DNA of 64,000 nucleotides from Paenarthrobacter nitroguajacolicus (GCF_007786235.1 NZ_VNFK01000020.1:34572-98571); one strand, 5' to 3'; shown: positions 22,895-31,945, counted from the stretch's first letter. Program-made: numbers and translations. Notes: a model not told the origin generated them from the sequence alone.

Positions 22895-24706
22895 GTGCGT
22901 GAAATCAGTGTTCCTCCCCTCGTGAACATCGCCCCGGAAACCAACATCACGGACCTCGTGATCCGAGAAGCGGAAAAGGCATCCAACCCTGCACTCTTTG
23001 CCAAGTTGGACGGCAGTGGACAGTGGCAGGACATCCGTGCCAAAGACTTCCTCGCGGACGTGCGGGCCCTGGCCAAGGGCCTCATCGCCAGCGGAGTGGG
23101 CCAAGGCGATCGGGTTGGAATCATGTCCCGAACCCGGTACGAATGGTCCTTGGTGGACTTCGCCATCTGGTTCGCAGGAGCCGTCTCCGTTCCGATCTAC
23201 GAAACATCTTCGCCGTCGCAGGTGGCATGGAACCTGGGTGACTCCGGAGCAGTGGCAGCCTTTGGCGAAGCTGCGCACCACGAGGATGTGATTCGCCAGG
23301 CCGTTGCCGCCGAGGACATCAGTTCAGTGGCAAACGTGTGGCAGCTTGAGGGATCCGGACTGGATGCCTTGCGCGCCGCAGGCGCCGGGGTCCCCGACGA
23401 CGAACTCGAGTCCCGCCGTTCCTCGGCAGGCCTGGCCGACGTCGCCACGATCATTTACACCTCCGGCACCACGGGCAGACCGAAGGGCTGTGAACTGACC
23501 CACGGCAACTTCGTGGAACTCTCCGAGAATGCCCGCGCTTCCTTGCCGGAGATCATCAACGAGTCCGCAAAGACCATCATGTTCCTCCCGCTGGCGCACG
23601 TGTTCGCACGATTTATCTCAGTGCTTGCAGTGGCTGGCGGCGTCAAGGTAGCCCATACCCCGGATATCAAGAACCTCCTGGCCGACCTCCAGAGCTTCCA
23701 GCCGACGTTCATCCTTGCCGTACCCCGAGTATTCGAGAAGGTCTACAACTCGGCGTTGACCAAGGCAGAGGACGGAGGCAAGGGAGCCATCTTCCACCGG
23801 GCCGTGGACACTGCGATCGCCTATTCCAAGGCCCGCCAGTCAGGTTCCCTGGGCCTTGGGCTGAAAATCAAGCACGCCGTCTTCGACAAGTTGGTCTACG
23901 GGAAGCTCCGGGCCGCCATGGGCGGCCACGTCGCGCACGCAGTCTCCGGCGGTGGCCCCCTGGGTGAACGGCTCGGCCACTTTTTCCAGGGCATCGGGCT
24001 CCAGATCCTGGAGGGCTACGGCCTGACCGAAACCACGGCACCGATTTCCGTCAACACCCCGTCAATGATTCGTATCGGCACGGTGGGAGCGCCCTTGCCA
24101 GGCAACTCCGTCAAGATTGCCGACGACGGCGAAATCCTCGCCAAGGGTGTCTGCGTCATGCGCGGCTACTACAAGCGGGACGACCTCATGGAAGAAACGT
24201 TCACCGATGGCTGGTTCCGCACCGGTGATATTGGCGAGCTGGACAGCAACGGCTTCCTGAAGATCACCGGTCGCAAGAAGGAAATCATCGTCACTGCAGG
24301 CGGAAAGAACGTGGTTCCGGCGCTGCTGGAGGACCAGATCCGCGCCGACGCCCTTGTTTCCCAGGTCCTGGTGGTCGGTGACAACCGACCCTTCATCGGC
24401 GCACTCGTCACATTGGACGAAGAAGCACTGCCCGGGTGGTTGGATCGCCACGGACTCCCGTCAAGCACCACGTTGGCCGAGGCCACCGCCCATCCAGTGG
24501 TGAAGGCCGCGGTCCAGGAGCTCATCAGCAAGGCCAACCAGTCTGTGTCGCAAGCCGAGGCCATCAAGTCTTTCCGAATTGTGCCAGCCGACTTCACGGA
24601 GGCTTCCGGCCACCTCACGCCGTCCCTCAAGGTCAAGCGCGCCCAAGTCATGAAGGACTTCGATGCCGTGATCGAGGAAATGTACTCGGCACCCCGCGCG
24701 TCCTAG
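22895..24706 (+). CDS. long-chain acyl-CoA synthetase (AMP-forming, FadD15-like)
   Basis: The enzyme activates fatty acids to acyl-CoA via an acyl-AMP. The GTG at 22895, with AAGGAG five bases upstream, gives 603 residues; the frame open to 22850 lacks such a site. The AMP-binding P-loop is IIYTSGTTGRPKGCELTHGN (about 185-205). Further on are GGGPLGERLGHFFQ, LEGYGLTETTAP, the WFRTGDIGELDSNGF hinge region and KITGRKKEIIVTAGGKNV. The C-terminal lysine-bearing part (LTPSLKVKRAQV) is intact. The opening sequence is like the bacterial FadD15 group. It is a single gene between a divergent kinase and a strong terminator. Confidence 0.95.
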   Translation: MREISVPPLVNIAPETNITDLVIREAEKASNPALFAKLDGSGQWQDIRAKDFLADVRALAKGLIASGVGQGDRVGIMSRTRYEWSLVDFAIWFAGAVSVPIYETSSPSQVAWNLGDSGAVAAFGEAAHHEDVIRQAVAAEDISSVANVWQLEGSGLDALRAAGAGVPDDELESRRSSAGLADVATIIYTSGTTGRPKGCELTHGNFVELSENARASLPEIINESAKTIMFLPLAHVFARFISVLAVAGGVKVAHTPDIKNLLADLQSFQPTFILAVPRVFEKVYNSALTKAEDGGKGAIFHRAVDTAIAYSKARQSGSLGLGLKIKHAVFDKLVYGKLRAAMGGHVAHAVSGGGPLGERLGHFFQGIGLQILEGYGLTETTAPISVNTPSMIRIGTVGAPLPGNSVKIADDGEILAKGVCVMRGYYKRDDLMEETFTDGWFRTGDIGELDSNGFLKITGRKKEIIVTAGGKNVVPALLEDQIRADALVSQVLVVGDNRPFIGALVTLDEEALPGWLDRHGLPSSTTLAEATAHPVVKAAVQELISKANQSVSQAEAIKSFRIVPADFTEASGHLTPSLKVKRAQVMKDFDAVIEEMYSAPRAS

Positions 24707-24753
24707 ACCCTAACAAAAGACCCAGGCAAGACGGGTCAGGCAAGGCTGAACAG

Positions 24754-24791
24754 AAAAGTGCCCCGTCCGGAAAACCGGACGGGGCACTTTT
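24754..24791. terminator. bidirectional terminator between acyl-CoA synthetase and pyc
   Basis: A 17-bp perfect stem (AAAAGTGCCCCGTCCGG and its complement, AAAA loop) lies between the convergent genes, with A and T runs on both sides. Confidence 0.95.
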
Positions 24792-24804
24792 GGTTCCTGG
24801 ACGG

Positions 24805-27800
24805 CTAGCCGATCACCAACAGCAAATCGCCGCCTTGGACCTGCTCTACCGATGAGATGGCGAGCCGCGAGACCGTGCCCGCCACCGGCGTCGTGATGGA
24901 TGCTTCCATCTTCATCGCCTCAATGGTGGCAACGGTGTCGCCTACGTTGACCACATCGCCGGCCTTGACCGTCACGGTGACGGCGCCCGCGAACGGGGCT
25001 GCGACCTGACCGGGCTGAGCCGGGTCTGCCTTCTCTGCTGCCTTGACGTTGCTGACCACCGAGCGGTCGCGCACCACCACGGGACGGGACTGGCCGTTGA
25101 GCGTACACATCACCGTACGCATGCCCTTCTCGTCGGCCTCGGACACGGCCTCCAGCTGGGCAATGAGGCGGACACCCTTCTCCAGCTCGATCACGTGTTC
25201 CGCACCTTGCTGGAAACCGTAGAGGTAGTCACGGGTATCAAGCACCGAGATGTTGCCGTAAGTGTCCACGCTCTTCAGGTAGTCCTTGGTGGGACCCGCG
25301 AACAGCAAGCGGTTCAGCGTGTGCTGACGGGTCTTGGAGTCGCCCTTGAGCGCAGCACTGTCTTCGGCGCTGATGTCGACGTCGCGCACCTTGACGCTGC
25401 GGCCCTGGAGGGCCTTGGTGCGGAACGGCTCAGGCCAGCCTCCGGGAGGATCACCGAGTTCACCGGAGAGGAACCCGATGACGGAGTCCGGGATGTCGTA
25501 GTTCTGAGGGTTCTCGTTGAAGTCGGCAGGGTCAGCGTTGAGCCCCACCAGGTGCAGGGCGAGATCGCCCACCACCTTGGAGGACGGGGTCACCTTGACC
25601 AGACGGCCGAGGATGCGGTCGGCCGCCGTGTACATGTCCTCGATGGCTTCGAACTGCTCGCCCAAGCCCAGCGCGATCGCCTGCTGGCGAAGGTTGGACA
25701 GCTGACCGCCGGGGATTTCATGCTGGTAGACCCGCCCTGTGGGACCGGGCAGGCCGGACTCGAAGGGCGCGTACACTCGGCGAACAGCTTCCCAGTAAGG
25801 CTCCATCGCACCGACATGGGCCAGGCTGAGGCCCGTATCGCGGGGCGTGTTGGCCAACGCTGCCACAAGGGCGGAGGCGGCCGGCTGGCTGGTGGTGCCC
25901 GCCAAAGACGCCGAGGCGACATCAACGGCATCCACGCCTGCGTCGACAGCCGCCAGGATTGTGGCCAGCTGGCCACCGGCGGTGTCGTGCGTGTGAAGGT
26001 GCACGGGGAGGTCAAAACGCTCACGCAAAGCTGTGACGAGTTTGGCAGCAGCGGCCGGACGCAACAGCCCGGCCATGTCCTTGATCGCAAGGATGTGTGC
26101 ACCGGCATCGACGATCTTCTGGGCAAGCTCCAGGTAGTAGTCGAGGGTGTACAGGTCCTCGTTCGGGTCAAGCAGGTTGCCGGTATAGCACAGGGCCACC
26201 TCGGCAACGGCTGTGCCCGTTGCACGCACGGCACGGATGGCCGGGGCCATCTGGTTCACGTCATTGAGGGCGTCAAAAATCCTGAAGATGTCGATGCCCG
26301 TGGCTGCGGCCTCATTGACGAAGGCCTCCGTCACTTCTTCCGGGTACGGCGTGTAACCCACCGTGTTGCGTCCGCGGAGGAGCATCTGGAGGCAGGTGTT
26401 GGGCAGTGCCTGGCGCAGGGCTGCCAAACGGTCCCACGGGTCTTCGCCGAGGAAGCGCAAGGCGACGTCGTAGGTTGCCCCACCCCATGCTTCAACCGAA
26501 AGAAGTTCCGGCATGAGGGCTGTGACGGCCGGGCCTGCCGCAACGAGGTCACGGGTACGGACACGGGTGGCCAGGAGCGACTGGTGCGCGTCGCGGAACG
26601 TCGTATCCGTGACGGCCACGGCCTGCTGCTCCCGAAGCGCCTTCGCAAACCCCTCAGGACCGAGTTCGATCAGCTTCTGGCGCGAACCCGAAGCTGGAAC
26701 GGGCCCCTCGATGGCAGGCAGCTTGCTTGCGGGGTCCAAGTGGACAGGGAGCTCGCCGTTCGGCTTGTTCACGGTGACCTCGGCCAGCCAGGTGAGCAAC
26801 TTGGTGCCGCGGTCTGCCGAGATGTGCGACTTGAGCAGCTCCGGGCGCTTGTCGATGAAGTCCGTGGCCACGTTGCCGGCGTTGAAGTCCGGGTCGGCGA
26901 GAACGGCTTGCAGGAAGGGGATGTTGGTGGACACGCCACGGATGCGGAACTCAGCCAAGCCTCGTCGTGCACGTGCCACGGCGGCCGGGTAGTCGCGGCC
27001 GCGGCAGGTCAGTTTCACCAGCATGGAGTCGAAGTGCGGGCTGATCTCGGCACCCGAGTAGACCGTACCGCCGTCGAGCCGCACACCGGCACCACCGGCG
27101 GAACGGTAACCCGTGATCTTTCCGACGTCCGGGCGGAAACCGTTGGCCGGGTCTTCGGTAGTGATGCGGCACTGCAGTGCAGCGCCCTTGATGGAGACGG
27201 AATCCTGGCTCAATCCGAGGTCCGCCAGCGTCTCGCCGGAGGCAATCCGCATCTGTGCCTGCACGAGGTCGACGTCGGTGATTTCCTCGGTGACAGTATG
27301 CTCCACCTGGATGCGCGGGTTCATTTCAATGAAGACGTGCTGACCTGCGCGCTCACCCTCGGTGTCGACCAGGAACTCGACCGTTCCGGCATTGACGTAG
27401 TTCAGGGCCTTCGCGAATGCGACGGCATCACGGTAGAGGGCCTGGCGGATGTTCTCGTCCAGGTTGGGCGCCGGAGCGATTTCAACAACTTTTTGGTGGC
27501 GGCGCTGCAACGAACAGTCCCGCTCGAAGAGGTGCATGACATTGCCCTCGGCATCGGCCAGGATCTGGACCTCGATGTGGCGCGGACGCAGTACAGCCTG
27601 CTCAAGGAACATCGTGGGGTCGCCAAAGGCCGCGTCGGCCTCGCGCATGGCCGACTGCAGTGCTTCGGGGAGGGCTTCGCGCGTCTCGACGCGACGCATG
27701 CCACGGCCGCCACCGCCGGCAACAGCCTTGGCGAAGATGGGGAAGCCAATATCGTCGGCTGCTGCAATAAGTTCGTCAAGGTCCTTGGACGGCTTACTCG

Positions 27801-28200
27801 ACTTCAGGACGGGCACACCTGCCTTGCGGGCAGCTTCCAGGGCGGCAACCTTGTTGCCTGCGAGCTCAAGGACCTCGGCGGGGGGACCCACGAAAGTGAT
27901 TCCCGCGGCCTTGGCGGCACGGGCGAGATCCGGGTTCTCGGAGAGGAAGCCATAGCCGGGGTAAATGGCGTCTGCGCCGGCTTCTTTGGCAACGCGGACA
28001 ACCTCCTCGACGTCCAGGTAGGCGCGGACGGGGTGGCCCACCTCGCCGATCAGGTAGGCTTCGTCGGCCTTCTGCCGGTGGATCGAGTTACGGTCCTCGT
28101 GCGGAAAGACGGCTACGGTCTTGGCGCCCAGTTCATAACCAGCGCGAAACGCCCTGATCGCGATTTCGCCGCGATTGGCCACCAGAATTTTCGAAAACAT
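24805..28200 (-). CDS. pyc: pyruvate carboxylase
   Basis: This biotin enzyme carboxylates pyruvate to oxaloacetate and so refills the TCA cycle. The 1131-residue single chain has the biotin carboxylase domain at about 1-450, with the ATP loop AVAGGGGRGMR and FIEMNPRIQVEHTVTEE. The carboxyltransferase domain follows, with DTTFRDAHQSLLATRVR. The biotin carrier domain ends the protein, with EAMKM and biotinylated Lys1097. It is full length. The promoter region contains CACAAA-TC-TTTGTG and a CRP-like TGTGG-N6-TCACA site at 28277-28292, so carbon-source control is likely. Confidence 0.98.
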   Translation of the reverse strand: MFSKILVANRGEIAIRAFRAGYELGAKTVAVFPHEDRNSIHRQKADEAYLIGEVGHPVRAYLDVEEVVRVAKEAGADAIYPGYGFLSENPDLARAAKAAGITFVGPPAEVLELAGNKVAALEAARKAGVPVLKSSKPSKDLDELIAAADDIGFPIFAKAVAGGGGRGMRRVETREALPEALQSAMREADAAFGDPTMFLEQAVLRPRHIEVQILADAEGNVMHLFERDCSLQRRHQKVVEIAPAPNLDENIRQALYRDAVAFAKALNYVNAGTVEFLVDTEGERAGQHVFIEMNPRIQVEHTVTEEITDVDLVQAQMRIASGETLADLGLSQDSVSIKGAALQCRITTEDPANGFRPDVGKITGYRSAGGAGVRLDGGTVYSGAEISPHFDSMLVKLTCRGRDYPAAVARARRGLAEFRIRGVSTNIPFLQAVLADPDFNAGNVATDFIDKRPELLKSHISADRGTKLLTWLAEVTVNKPNGELPVHLDPASKLPAIEGPVPASGSRQKLIELGPEGFAKALREQQAVAVTDTTFRDAHQSLLATRVRTRDLVAAGPAVTALMPELLSVEAWGGATYDVALRFLGEDPWDRLAALRQALPNTCLQMLLRGRNTVGYTPYPEEVTEAFVNEAAATGIDIFRIFDALNDVNQMAPAIRAVRATGTAVAEVALCYTGNLLDPNEDLYTLDYYLELAQKIVDAGAHILAIKDMAGLLRPAAAAKLVTALRERFDLPVHLHTHDTAGGQLATILAAVDAGVDAVDVASASLAGTTSQPAASALVAALANTPRDTGLSLAHVGAMEPYWEAVRRVYAPFESGLPGPTGRVYQHEIPGGQLSNLRQQAIALGLGEQFEAIEDMYTAADRILGRLVKVTPSSKVVGDLALHLVGLNADPADFNENPQNYDIPDSVIGFLSGELGDPPGGWPEPFRTKALQGRSVKVRDVDISAEDSAALKGDSKTRQHTLNRLLFAGPTKDYLKSVDTYGNISVLDTRDYLYGFQQGAEHVIELEKGVRLIAQLEAVSEADEKGMRTVMCTLNGQSRPVVVRDRSVVSNVKAAEKADPAQPGQVAAPFAGAVTVTVKAGDVVNVGDTVATIEAMKMEASITTPVAGTVSRLAISSVEQVQGGDLLLVIG

Positions 28201-28503
28201 ACTTCTCCTGCATCATTGCGGGTGGATCGGTCGGTGGTCACAGTGTGTAGTGCCGCCAGCATCAAACACAAATCTTTGTGGCAACCATCACAAAGGAATC
28301 GTCATGTGGGCTGTATATGCGTGCGCGCGATCCGCCGGCATTCTAATGCCAACCCTTCTCTCCCTCGGCCGGGCGCGTAGAAAGCGGGAATCGACGGCGA
28401 TGCACCATATGATGTTGAGGGGGCTTCGGCAAGCCCCGGCTCCGGCGCTTCCGGAGCCGAATCAGCGCGATACGGCAACCGGCGTTAGGTTTTGGGTTTT
28501 CAA
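28201..28503. other. pyc / parA-like divergent intergenic region
   Basis: About 300 bp without a supported gene. It holds the pyc leader and control sites (28244-28295) and the upstream region of the ParA-like gene. A weak -10/-35 pair for pyc may be TACACA (28244-28249) and TTGTGT (28266-28271), 16 bp apart on the minus strand. The stretch 28381-28500 shows nothing recognisable. Confidence 0.5.
28267..28295. promoter_or_regulatory. CRP/GlxR-like operator upstream of pyc
   Basis: TGTGG-CAACCA-TCACA (28277-28292) matches nine of ten specified bases of the CRP-family site TGTGA-N6-TCACA. It is interleaved with the perfect inverted repeat CACAAA-TC-TTTGTG (28267-28280) and CTTTGTG-N8-CACAAAG (28274-28295). 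The centre lies about 84 bp upstream of the pyc start codon. Confidence 0.6.
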
Positions 28504-29313
28504 GTGCAAGTAGTCAGCATCAGCAGCCTCAAAGGTGGAGTGGGAAAGACGTCCGTGACCACGGGTCTGGCGTCCGCAGCCCTCGCAGCCGGCATTCCTA
28601 CTTTGGTGGTGGACCTCGATCCCCATGCCGACGCCACTACGGCCCTCGGCGTTCAGCCTGGCGGGCAACTGGACATCGGCCGCATGCTGAAAAGCCCTCG
28701 CAAGGCCAAGCTCCAGGAAAACGTGGCCGGCAGCAGCTGGGTCTCCAACGGTTCCAGTGATGGAACTTTGGATGTCGCAGTGGGTTCGGCCTTCACGGGA
28801 ATCTATGACCGCCCCGACCTTGGCAAGCGCGACCTCCGCAGGCTGTCCGCCGTGCTGGCCGGTACCACCAGCTATGACCTGGTGCTCGTCGACTGCCCAC
28901 CGTCCTTGAACGGGTTGACCCGGATGGCATGGAGCGCCAGCGACCGTGTAGTACTTGTCGCCGAGCCCGGACTCTTCTCAGTCGCAGGCACTGAGCGGAC
29001 CATGCGCGCCATTCAGCTGTTCCGGCAGGAGTTTGCTCCCCATCTGGCCCCGGCCGGCATCGTTGCCAACCGGGTCCGCACTGGATCAGCGGAGCACACG
29101 TTCCGCCTGGCCGAGATGGAATCAATGTTCGGGGAACTGCTGCTGACCCCTCACATTCCGGAACAGGCCAATTGGCAACAGATCCAAGGCGCAGCCCATT
29201 CGGTGCACCACTGGCCTGGCGATTCCGCCAAGAACTCCGCCAAACTTTTCGATGCCCTGCTCCAGAGCCTCCTGGAAGGCCAGCCTGCATTCCGGGATCG
29301 CCGCCAGCGCTGA
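28504..29313 (+). CDS. orphan ParA/MinD-type ATPase
   Basis: The roughly 269-residue protein is a deviant-Walker P-loop ATPase that would bind DNA or membrane cooperatively to place a cargo. KGGVGKTS at about 10-17 contains the signature lysine pair, LVVDLDPHADATTALG follows, and LVLVDCPPSLNGLTRMA is the Walker B/switch region. I chose GTG at 28504; a TTG at 28492 is also in frame. No parB, MinC or obvious cargo gene is adjacent: the neighbours are pyc and MerR-type genes. It is distinct from the ScpAB-linked ParA at 42401. The cargo is unknown. Confidence 0.88.
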   Translation: MQVVSISSLKGGVGKTSVTTGLASAALAAGIPTLVVDLDPHADATTALGVQPGGQLDIGRMLKSPRKAKLQENVAGSSWVSNGSSDGTLDVAVGSAFTGIYDRPDLGKRDLRRLSAVLAGTTSYDLVLVDCPPSLNGLTRMAWSASDRVVLVAEPGLFSVAGTERTMRAIQLFRQEFAPHLAPAGIVANRVRTGSAEHTFRLAEMESMFGELLLTPHIPEQANWQQIQGAAHSVHHWPGDSAKNSAKLFDALLQSLLEGQPAFRDRRQR

Positions 29314-29332
29314 TCACACCTTCACCGACGCA

Positions 29333-29372
29333 CAAAGAAAGCCTCTTCCCCGCGGGGAAGAGGCTTTCTTTG
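29333..29372. terminator. bidirectional terminator between ParA-like and MerR genes
   Basis: A 40-bp perfect palindrome (20-bp arms starting CAAAGAAAGCCTCTTCCCCG) lies between the convergent genes, with an AAAGAAA / TTTCTTT border. Confidence 0.95.
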
Positions 29373-29399
29373 AATGATCTGAAGTTCCGTGGATGGTGT

Positions 29400-29993
29400 T
29401 TAGCCGATGCGACGCGCTACACGGCGTTTGCTCAATTCGTCGTCCGGAAAGGACTGCTCCGCGGCGTGCTCGCTCGGAAGCGCGGCAAGGCTTCCCTCAA
29501 CTTCCCGCCATACGCGCCCAACAGCGATGCCGAAAACGCCCTGTCCACCTTGCACGAGGTCGATGACTTCGTCTGCGGAGGTACATTCGTAGACGCTGGC
29601 GCCATCGCTCATGAGCGTGATCTGGGCAAGGTCTTCGACGCCCCGCTCGCGGAGGTGCTCAACAGCGGTGCGAATCTGCTGGAGGGATACCCCGGTATCG
29701 AGAAGGCGCTTGACCACCTTGAGGACCAGGATGTCACGGAATCCATAGAGTCGCTGGGAACCGGAGCCGGCAGCACCGCGCACTGCGGGCTCCACCAAGC
29801 CGGTTCGTGCCCAATAGTCGAGTTGGCGGTACGTGATACCTGCGGCCTTGCATGCAGTAGGACCGCGGTAGCCCGCGTCCTCGTCCAGCACAGGAAGGTC
29901 CTCTGTGAAGAGTAGACCTTGGGCGCCGGATGCGGGCGCAGCCATGCTGGCAGAGGACTGCTTCAGCTCGCCTGCTTCGCCTTTCGGACTCAC
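29400..29993 (-). CDS. MerR-family transcriptional regulator (Rv1830-like)
   Basis: The 197-residue protein has a polar N-terminus (1-40), a winged helix-turn-helix with CKAAGITYRQLDYWARTGLVEP and GSQRLYGFRDILVLKVVKRLLD, and then a helix region with GVSLQQIRTAVEHLRERG. The C-terminus is short and lacks cysteine metal-binding motifs, so it is not a metal sensor of the classical type. It matches the second MerR gene of the mycobacterial Rv1826-Rv1830 cluster in both place and layout. It has its own 235-bp upstream region, in which an inverted repeat is visible. Ligand is unknown. Confidence 0.9.
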   Translation of the reverse strand: MSPKGEAGELKQSSASMAAPASGAQGLLFTEDLPVLDEDAGYRGPTACKAAGITYRQLDYWARTGLVEPAVRGAAGSGSQRLYGFRDILVLKVVKRLLDTGVSLQQIRTAVEHLRERGVEDLAQITLMSDGASVYECTSADEVIDLVQGGQGVFGIAVGRVWREVEGSLAALPSEHAAEQSFPDDELSKRRVARRIG

Positions 29994-30069
29994 GTGACCT
30001 CCTTGTTCTCAGTTCCCTTGGGGACGGTGCATACCCTGATACAACGACGAAATGCAGCAGTGTAATTCC

Positions 30070-30100
30070 CGCAAGTCCGCACCTTCCAGTGTGACTTGCG
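30070..30100. promoter_or_regulatory. inverted repeat upstream of the MerR gene
   Basis: CGCAAGTC (30070-30077) and GACTTGCG (30093-30100) form an 8-bp inverted repeat with 15-bp spacing, about 77 bp before the MerR start. MerR proteins usually bind dyads between -35 and -10, so this may be an autoregulatory operator. The surrounding 30000-30228 holds no gene that I can support. Confidence 0.45.
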
Positions 30101-30228
30101 CAGGCAGTGTATGCAACGGGAACTTGATATCTTCGACGTTAGGCCCGTGAGGCTCCGAGGTCAAAGACCTTCGCATCAAAATCCGGTCGTGTCGAAAGTT
30201 TCACCCTCAACTTTAAGCTTAGGCCAGC

Positions 30229-30732
30229 TCAGCCTTCGAAGTCTTCCGGCTCAACGTCATCCAGGAACTCCCGGAAGCGTCGCATTTCGCGTTCTTCGTC
30301 CACGGTGGGGTCCGGCTCGGAGTCCTCGCCTTCATCGTGCTCGGTGATACGGACGCCGGCCTCTTCCATAACGGCGTCGGCGCACCAAATACGGCATTTG
30401 GCCCGCAGTGCAAGCGCCAGCGCATCCGAAGCGCGCGAGCTGACCACTGTGCCGTCGTCGAACTGCAACTGACCGTAGAAGATGTTGTCCTCAACGGCCA
30501 CGATGTTGACGCTGATAATCGAGTGGCCCAGCGATTCAACAACATCCACCAAAAGGTCGTGCGTCATCGGCCGGGGCGGGACGACGCCCTGTTGGGCCAA
30601 GGCAATGGCGCTGGCCTCGGGAGTTCCGATCCAGATGGGAACGTGCCGTTCACCGTTGATTTCCCGAAGGAGTACCAGCGGTTGGTTGGACGGCAATTCG
30701 ATCCGGACACCGACGATTTCGACTTCGATCAT
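30229..30732 (-). CDS. bifunctional nuclease family protein (DUF151, Rv1829-like)
   Basis: The 167-residue protein begins MIEVEIVGVRIELPSNQPLVLLREI and contains WIGTPEASAIALAQQG, MTHDLLVDVVESLGH and DALALALRAKCRIW. These are the conserved blocks of the DUF151 fold, some members of which have reported RNase/DNase activity. The last 35 residues are strongly acidic and look like a disordered tail. The start overlaps the FtsR stop region by one base, so the genes form an operon. Activity in this protein is not shown by sequence alone. Confidence 0.92.
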   Translation of the reverse strand: MIEVEIVGVRIELPSNQPLVLLREINGERHVPIWIGTPEASAIALAQQGVVPPRPMTHDLLVDVVESLGHSIISVNIVAVEDNIFYGQLQFDDGTVVSSRASDALALALRAKCRIWCADAVMEEAGVRITEHDEGEDSEPDPTVDEEREMRRFREFLDDVEPEDFEG

Positions 30733-31454
30733 CAGCTGTCCATCCGCGAGATTCGGTCGTGAACGAGAGCCCTGTGGAGGGTGAGGCAGAGGTCGCTGAT
30801 TTCCCGCGCAGCCTCGGCTGCCCTGGCCTGGGACGCAGCGTCACGCCGCGATGTCAGGGGTGCAACAACCCTTTCCACCAAACCGAATTCCCGTTCCGCT
30901 GCGGCTTGGAAGGGACGAAGGTGCCGAGGTTCAAGGCCGTGGCCCTCCAATTGAACGCAGGCCCTGGCTACCTGGAGCGCGTGTTCATCGAATTTACCGC
31001 CGATATGGCTGATCAGCCCAAAACTCAGGAGCGACTCCAGCAACGGCACGCTGGCGCCCGACTCGGCACGCAACTGCTCTTCCGTCAGTGCGCGAGCACG
31101 TCCCTGGACTTCGGCAGCCATCTCGGCAGAAACAACCCTGGGCGACACGGAAACACCAGGGGGCAAATTGTCGGGCCGTTCTCCCCTGTCAATGGCGTCA
31201 AGGTAGTCCTTGATGACCTTGAGGGGAAGGTACTGGTCGCGCTGCAGCGCCAGGACAAAACGGAGCCGCTCAACGTCGCTGTCCACGTACTGCCTGTAGC
31301 CGGCAGGGGTCCTCTTCGGAGTGATGAGCCCCTTCTCCTCAAGGAAGCGGATTTTGGACGCAGTCATCCCGGGGAAGTCGTCGCTCAGCTGGGCAAGGAC
31401 CTCACCAATGTTCAGGACCTGCGGTCCGCGCCGGTCCGGCTGGGCAATAGCCAC
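30732..31454 (-). CDS. ftsR: MerR-family regulator FtsR (Rv1828-like)
   Basis: The 240-residue protein has a MerR-type helix-turn-helix near its N-terminus (LNIGEVLAQLSDDFPGMTASKIRFLEEKGLI, then TPAGYRQYVDSDVERLRFVLALQRDQYLPLKVIKDYLDAI). A long helical C-terminal domain with SFGLISHIGGKFDEHALQVA follows. In Corynebacterium glutamicum the orthologue FtsR activates ftsZ and cell division, which fits the conserved position beside the FHA protein. No ligand-binding cysteines are seen. The start lies 14 bp after the FHA gene stop. Confidence 0.92.
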   Translation of the reverse strand: MAIAQPDRRGPQVLNIGEVLAQLSDDFPGMTASKIRFLEEKGLITPKRTPAGYRQYVDSDVERLRFVLALQRDQYLPLKVIKDYLDAIDRGERPDNLPPGVSVSPRVVSAEMAAEVQGRARALTEEQLRAESGASVPLLESLLSFGLISHIGGKFDEHALQVARACVQLEGHGLEPRHLRPFQAAAEREFGLVERVVAPLTSRRDAASQARAAEAAREISDLCLTLHRALVHDRISRMDS

Positions 31455-31468
31455 AGGCAGTTACCCCG

Positions 31469-31945
31469 TCAGACTTGGCCTGCTGCGCGGACAGGGCTCA
31501 GGTAGTAGGTCAACCGGAACTTGCCGATCTGAACCTCGTTACCGCTTTTCAGCTGCACGCGGTCAACGCGGTCATGGTTTACATACGTTCCGTTAAGGCT
31601 CCCCATGTCCACCAGTTCGAAGCCGGACGCAGACCGGAGGAACTGGACATGCTTCCGCGAAACCGTGACGTCGTCGAGGAAGATGTCCGCATCCGGGTGC
31701 CGACCAGCCGTAGTGGTGTCCGCATCCAGCAGGAACCGGGCACCGGCATTGGGCCCGCTATGGGCGATGAGCAAGGCCGAGTTCGGCGGAAGTGCTTCCA
31801 CGGATGCACGCTCTTCAGGGGCCAACTTGGGTGCAACGCTTGGCTCGTCCCACGTTGGCGTGATGCTGATCGAGGTGGTCTCCGACGTCGGCTGTTCCTC
31901 CGCGCCGTTCCCGACATTGGCTTGATTCTGTTCGCCGCCAACCAT
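31469..31945 (-). CDS. garA: FHA-domain metabolic switch protein (GarA/OdhI-like)
   Basis: The 158-residue protein has a short disordered N-terminus with the ETTS motif (22-25), whose threonines correspond to the kinase-target pair of GarA/OdhI. The FHA domain follows (about 55-150). Its phosphopeptide-binding residues are visible: Arg82 in GRHPDADIFLDD, Ser96-Arg97-Lys98-His99, and Asn118 in GSLNGTYVN. Unphosphorylated GarA/OdhI inhibits 2-oxoglutarate dehydrogenase and affects glutamate enzymes; phosphorylation makes the protein bind itself and releases the brake. The PASTA kinase at 14977 is a possible upstream kinase, but this is inference. Confidence 0.93.
   Translation of the reverse strand: MVGGEQNQANVGNGAEEQPTSETTSISITPTWDEPSVAPKLAPEERASVEALPPNSALLIAHSGPNAGARFLLDADTTTAGRHPDADIFLDDVTVSRKHVQFLRSASGFELVDMGSLNGTYVNHDRVDRVQLKSGNEVQIGKFRLTYYLSPVRAAGQV

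Noticed and set aside
25195..28380. A 1061-codon open frame on the plus strand opposite pyc
   Set aside because: It lies antisense to a complete pyruvate carboxylase with all motifs; long antisense frames are common in G+C-rich codon usage, and the translation has no recognisable domain.
28175..28513. Open frame of 112 codons between pyc and the ParA-like gene
   Set aside because: It starts inside pyc on the opposite strand, has no ribosome site and no family-like sequence; the region carries promoter sites instead.
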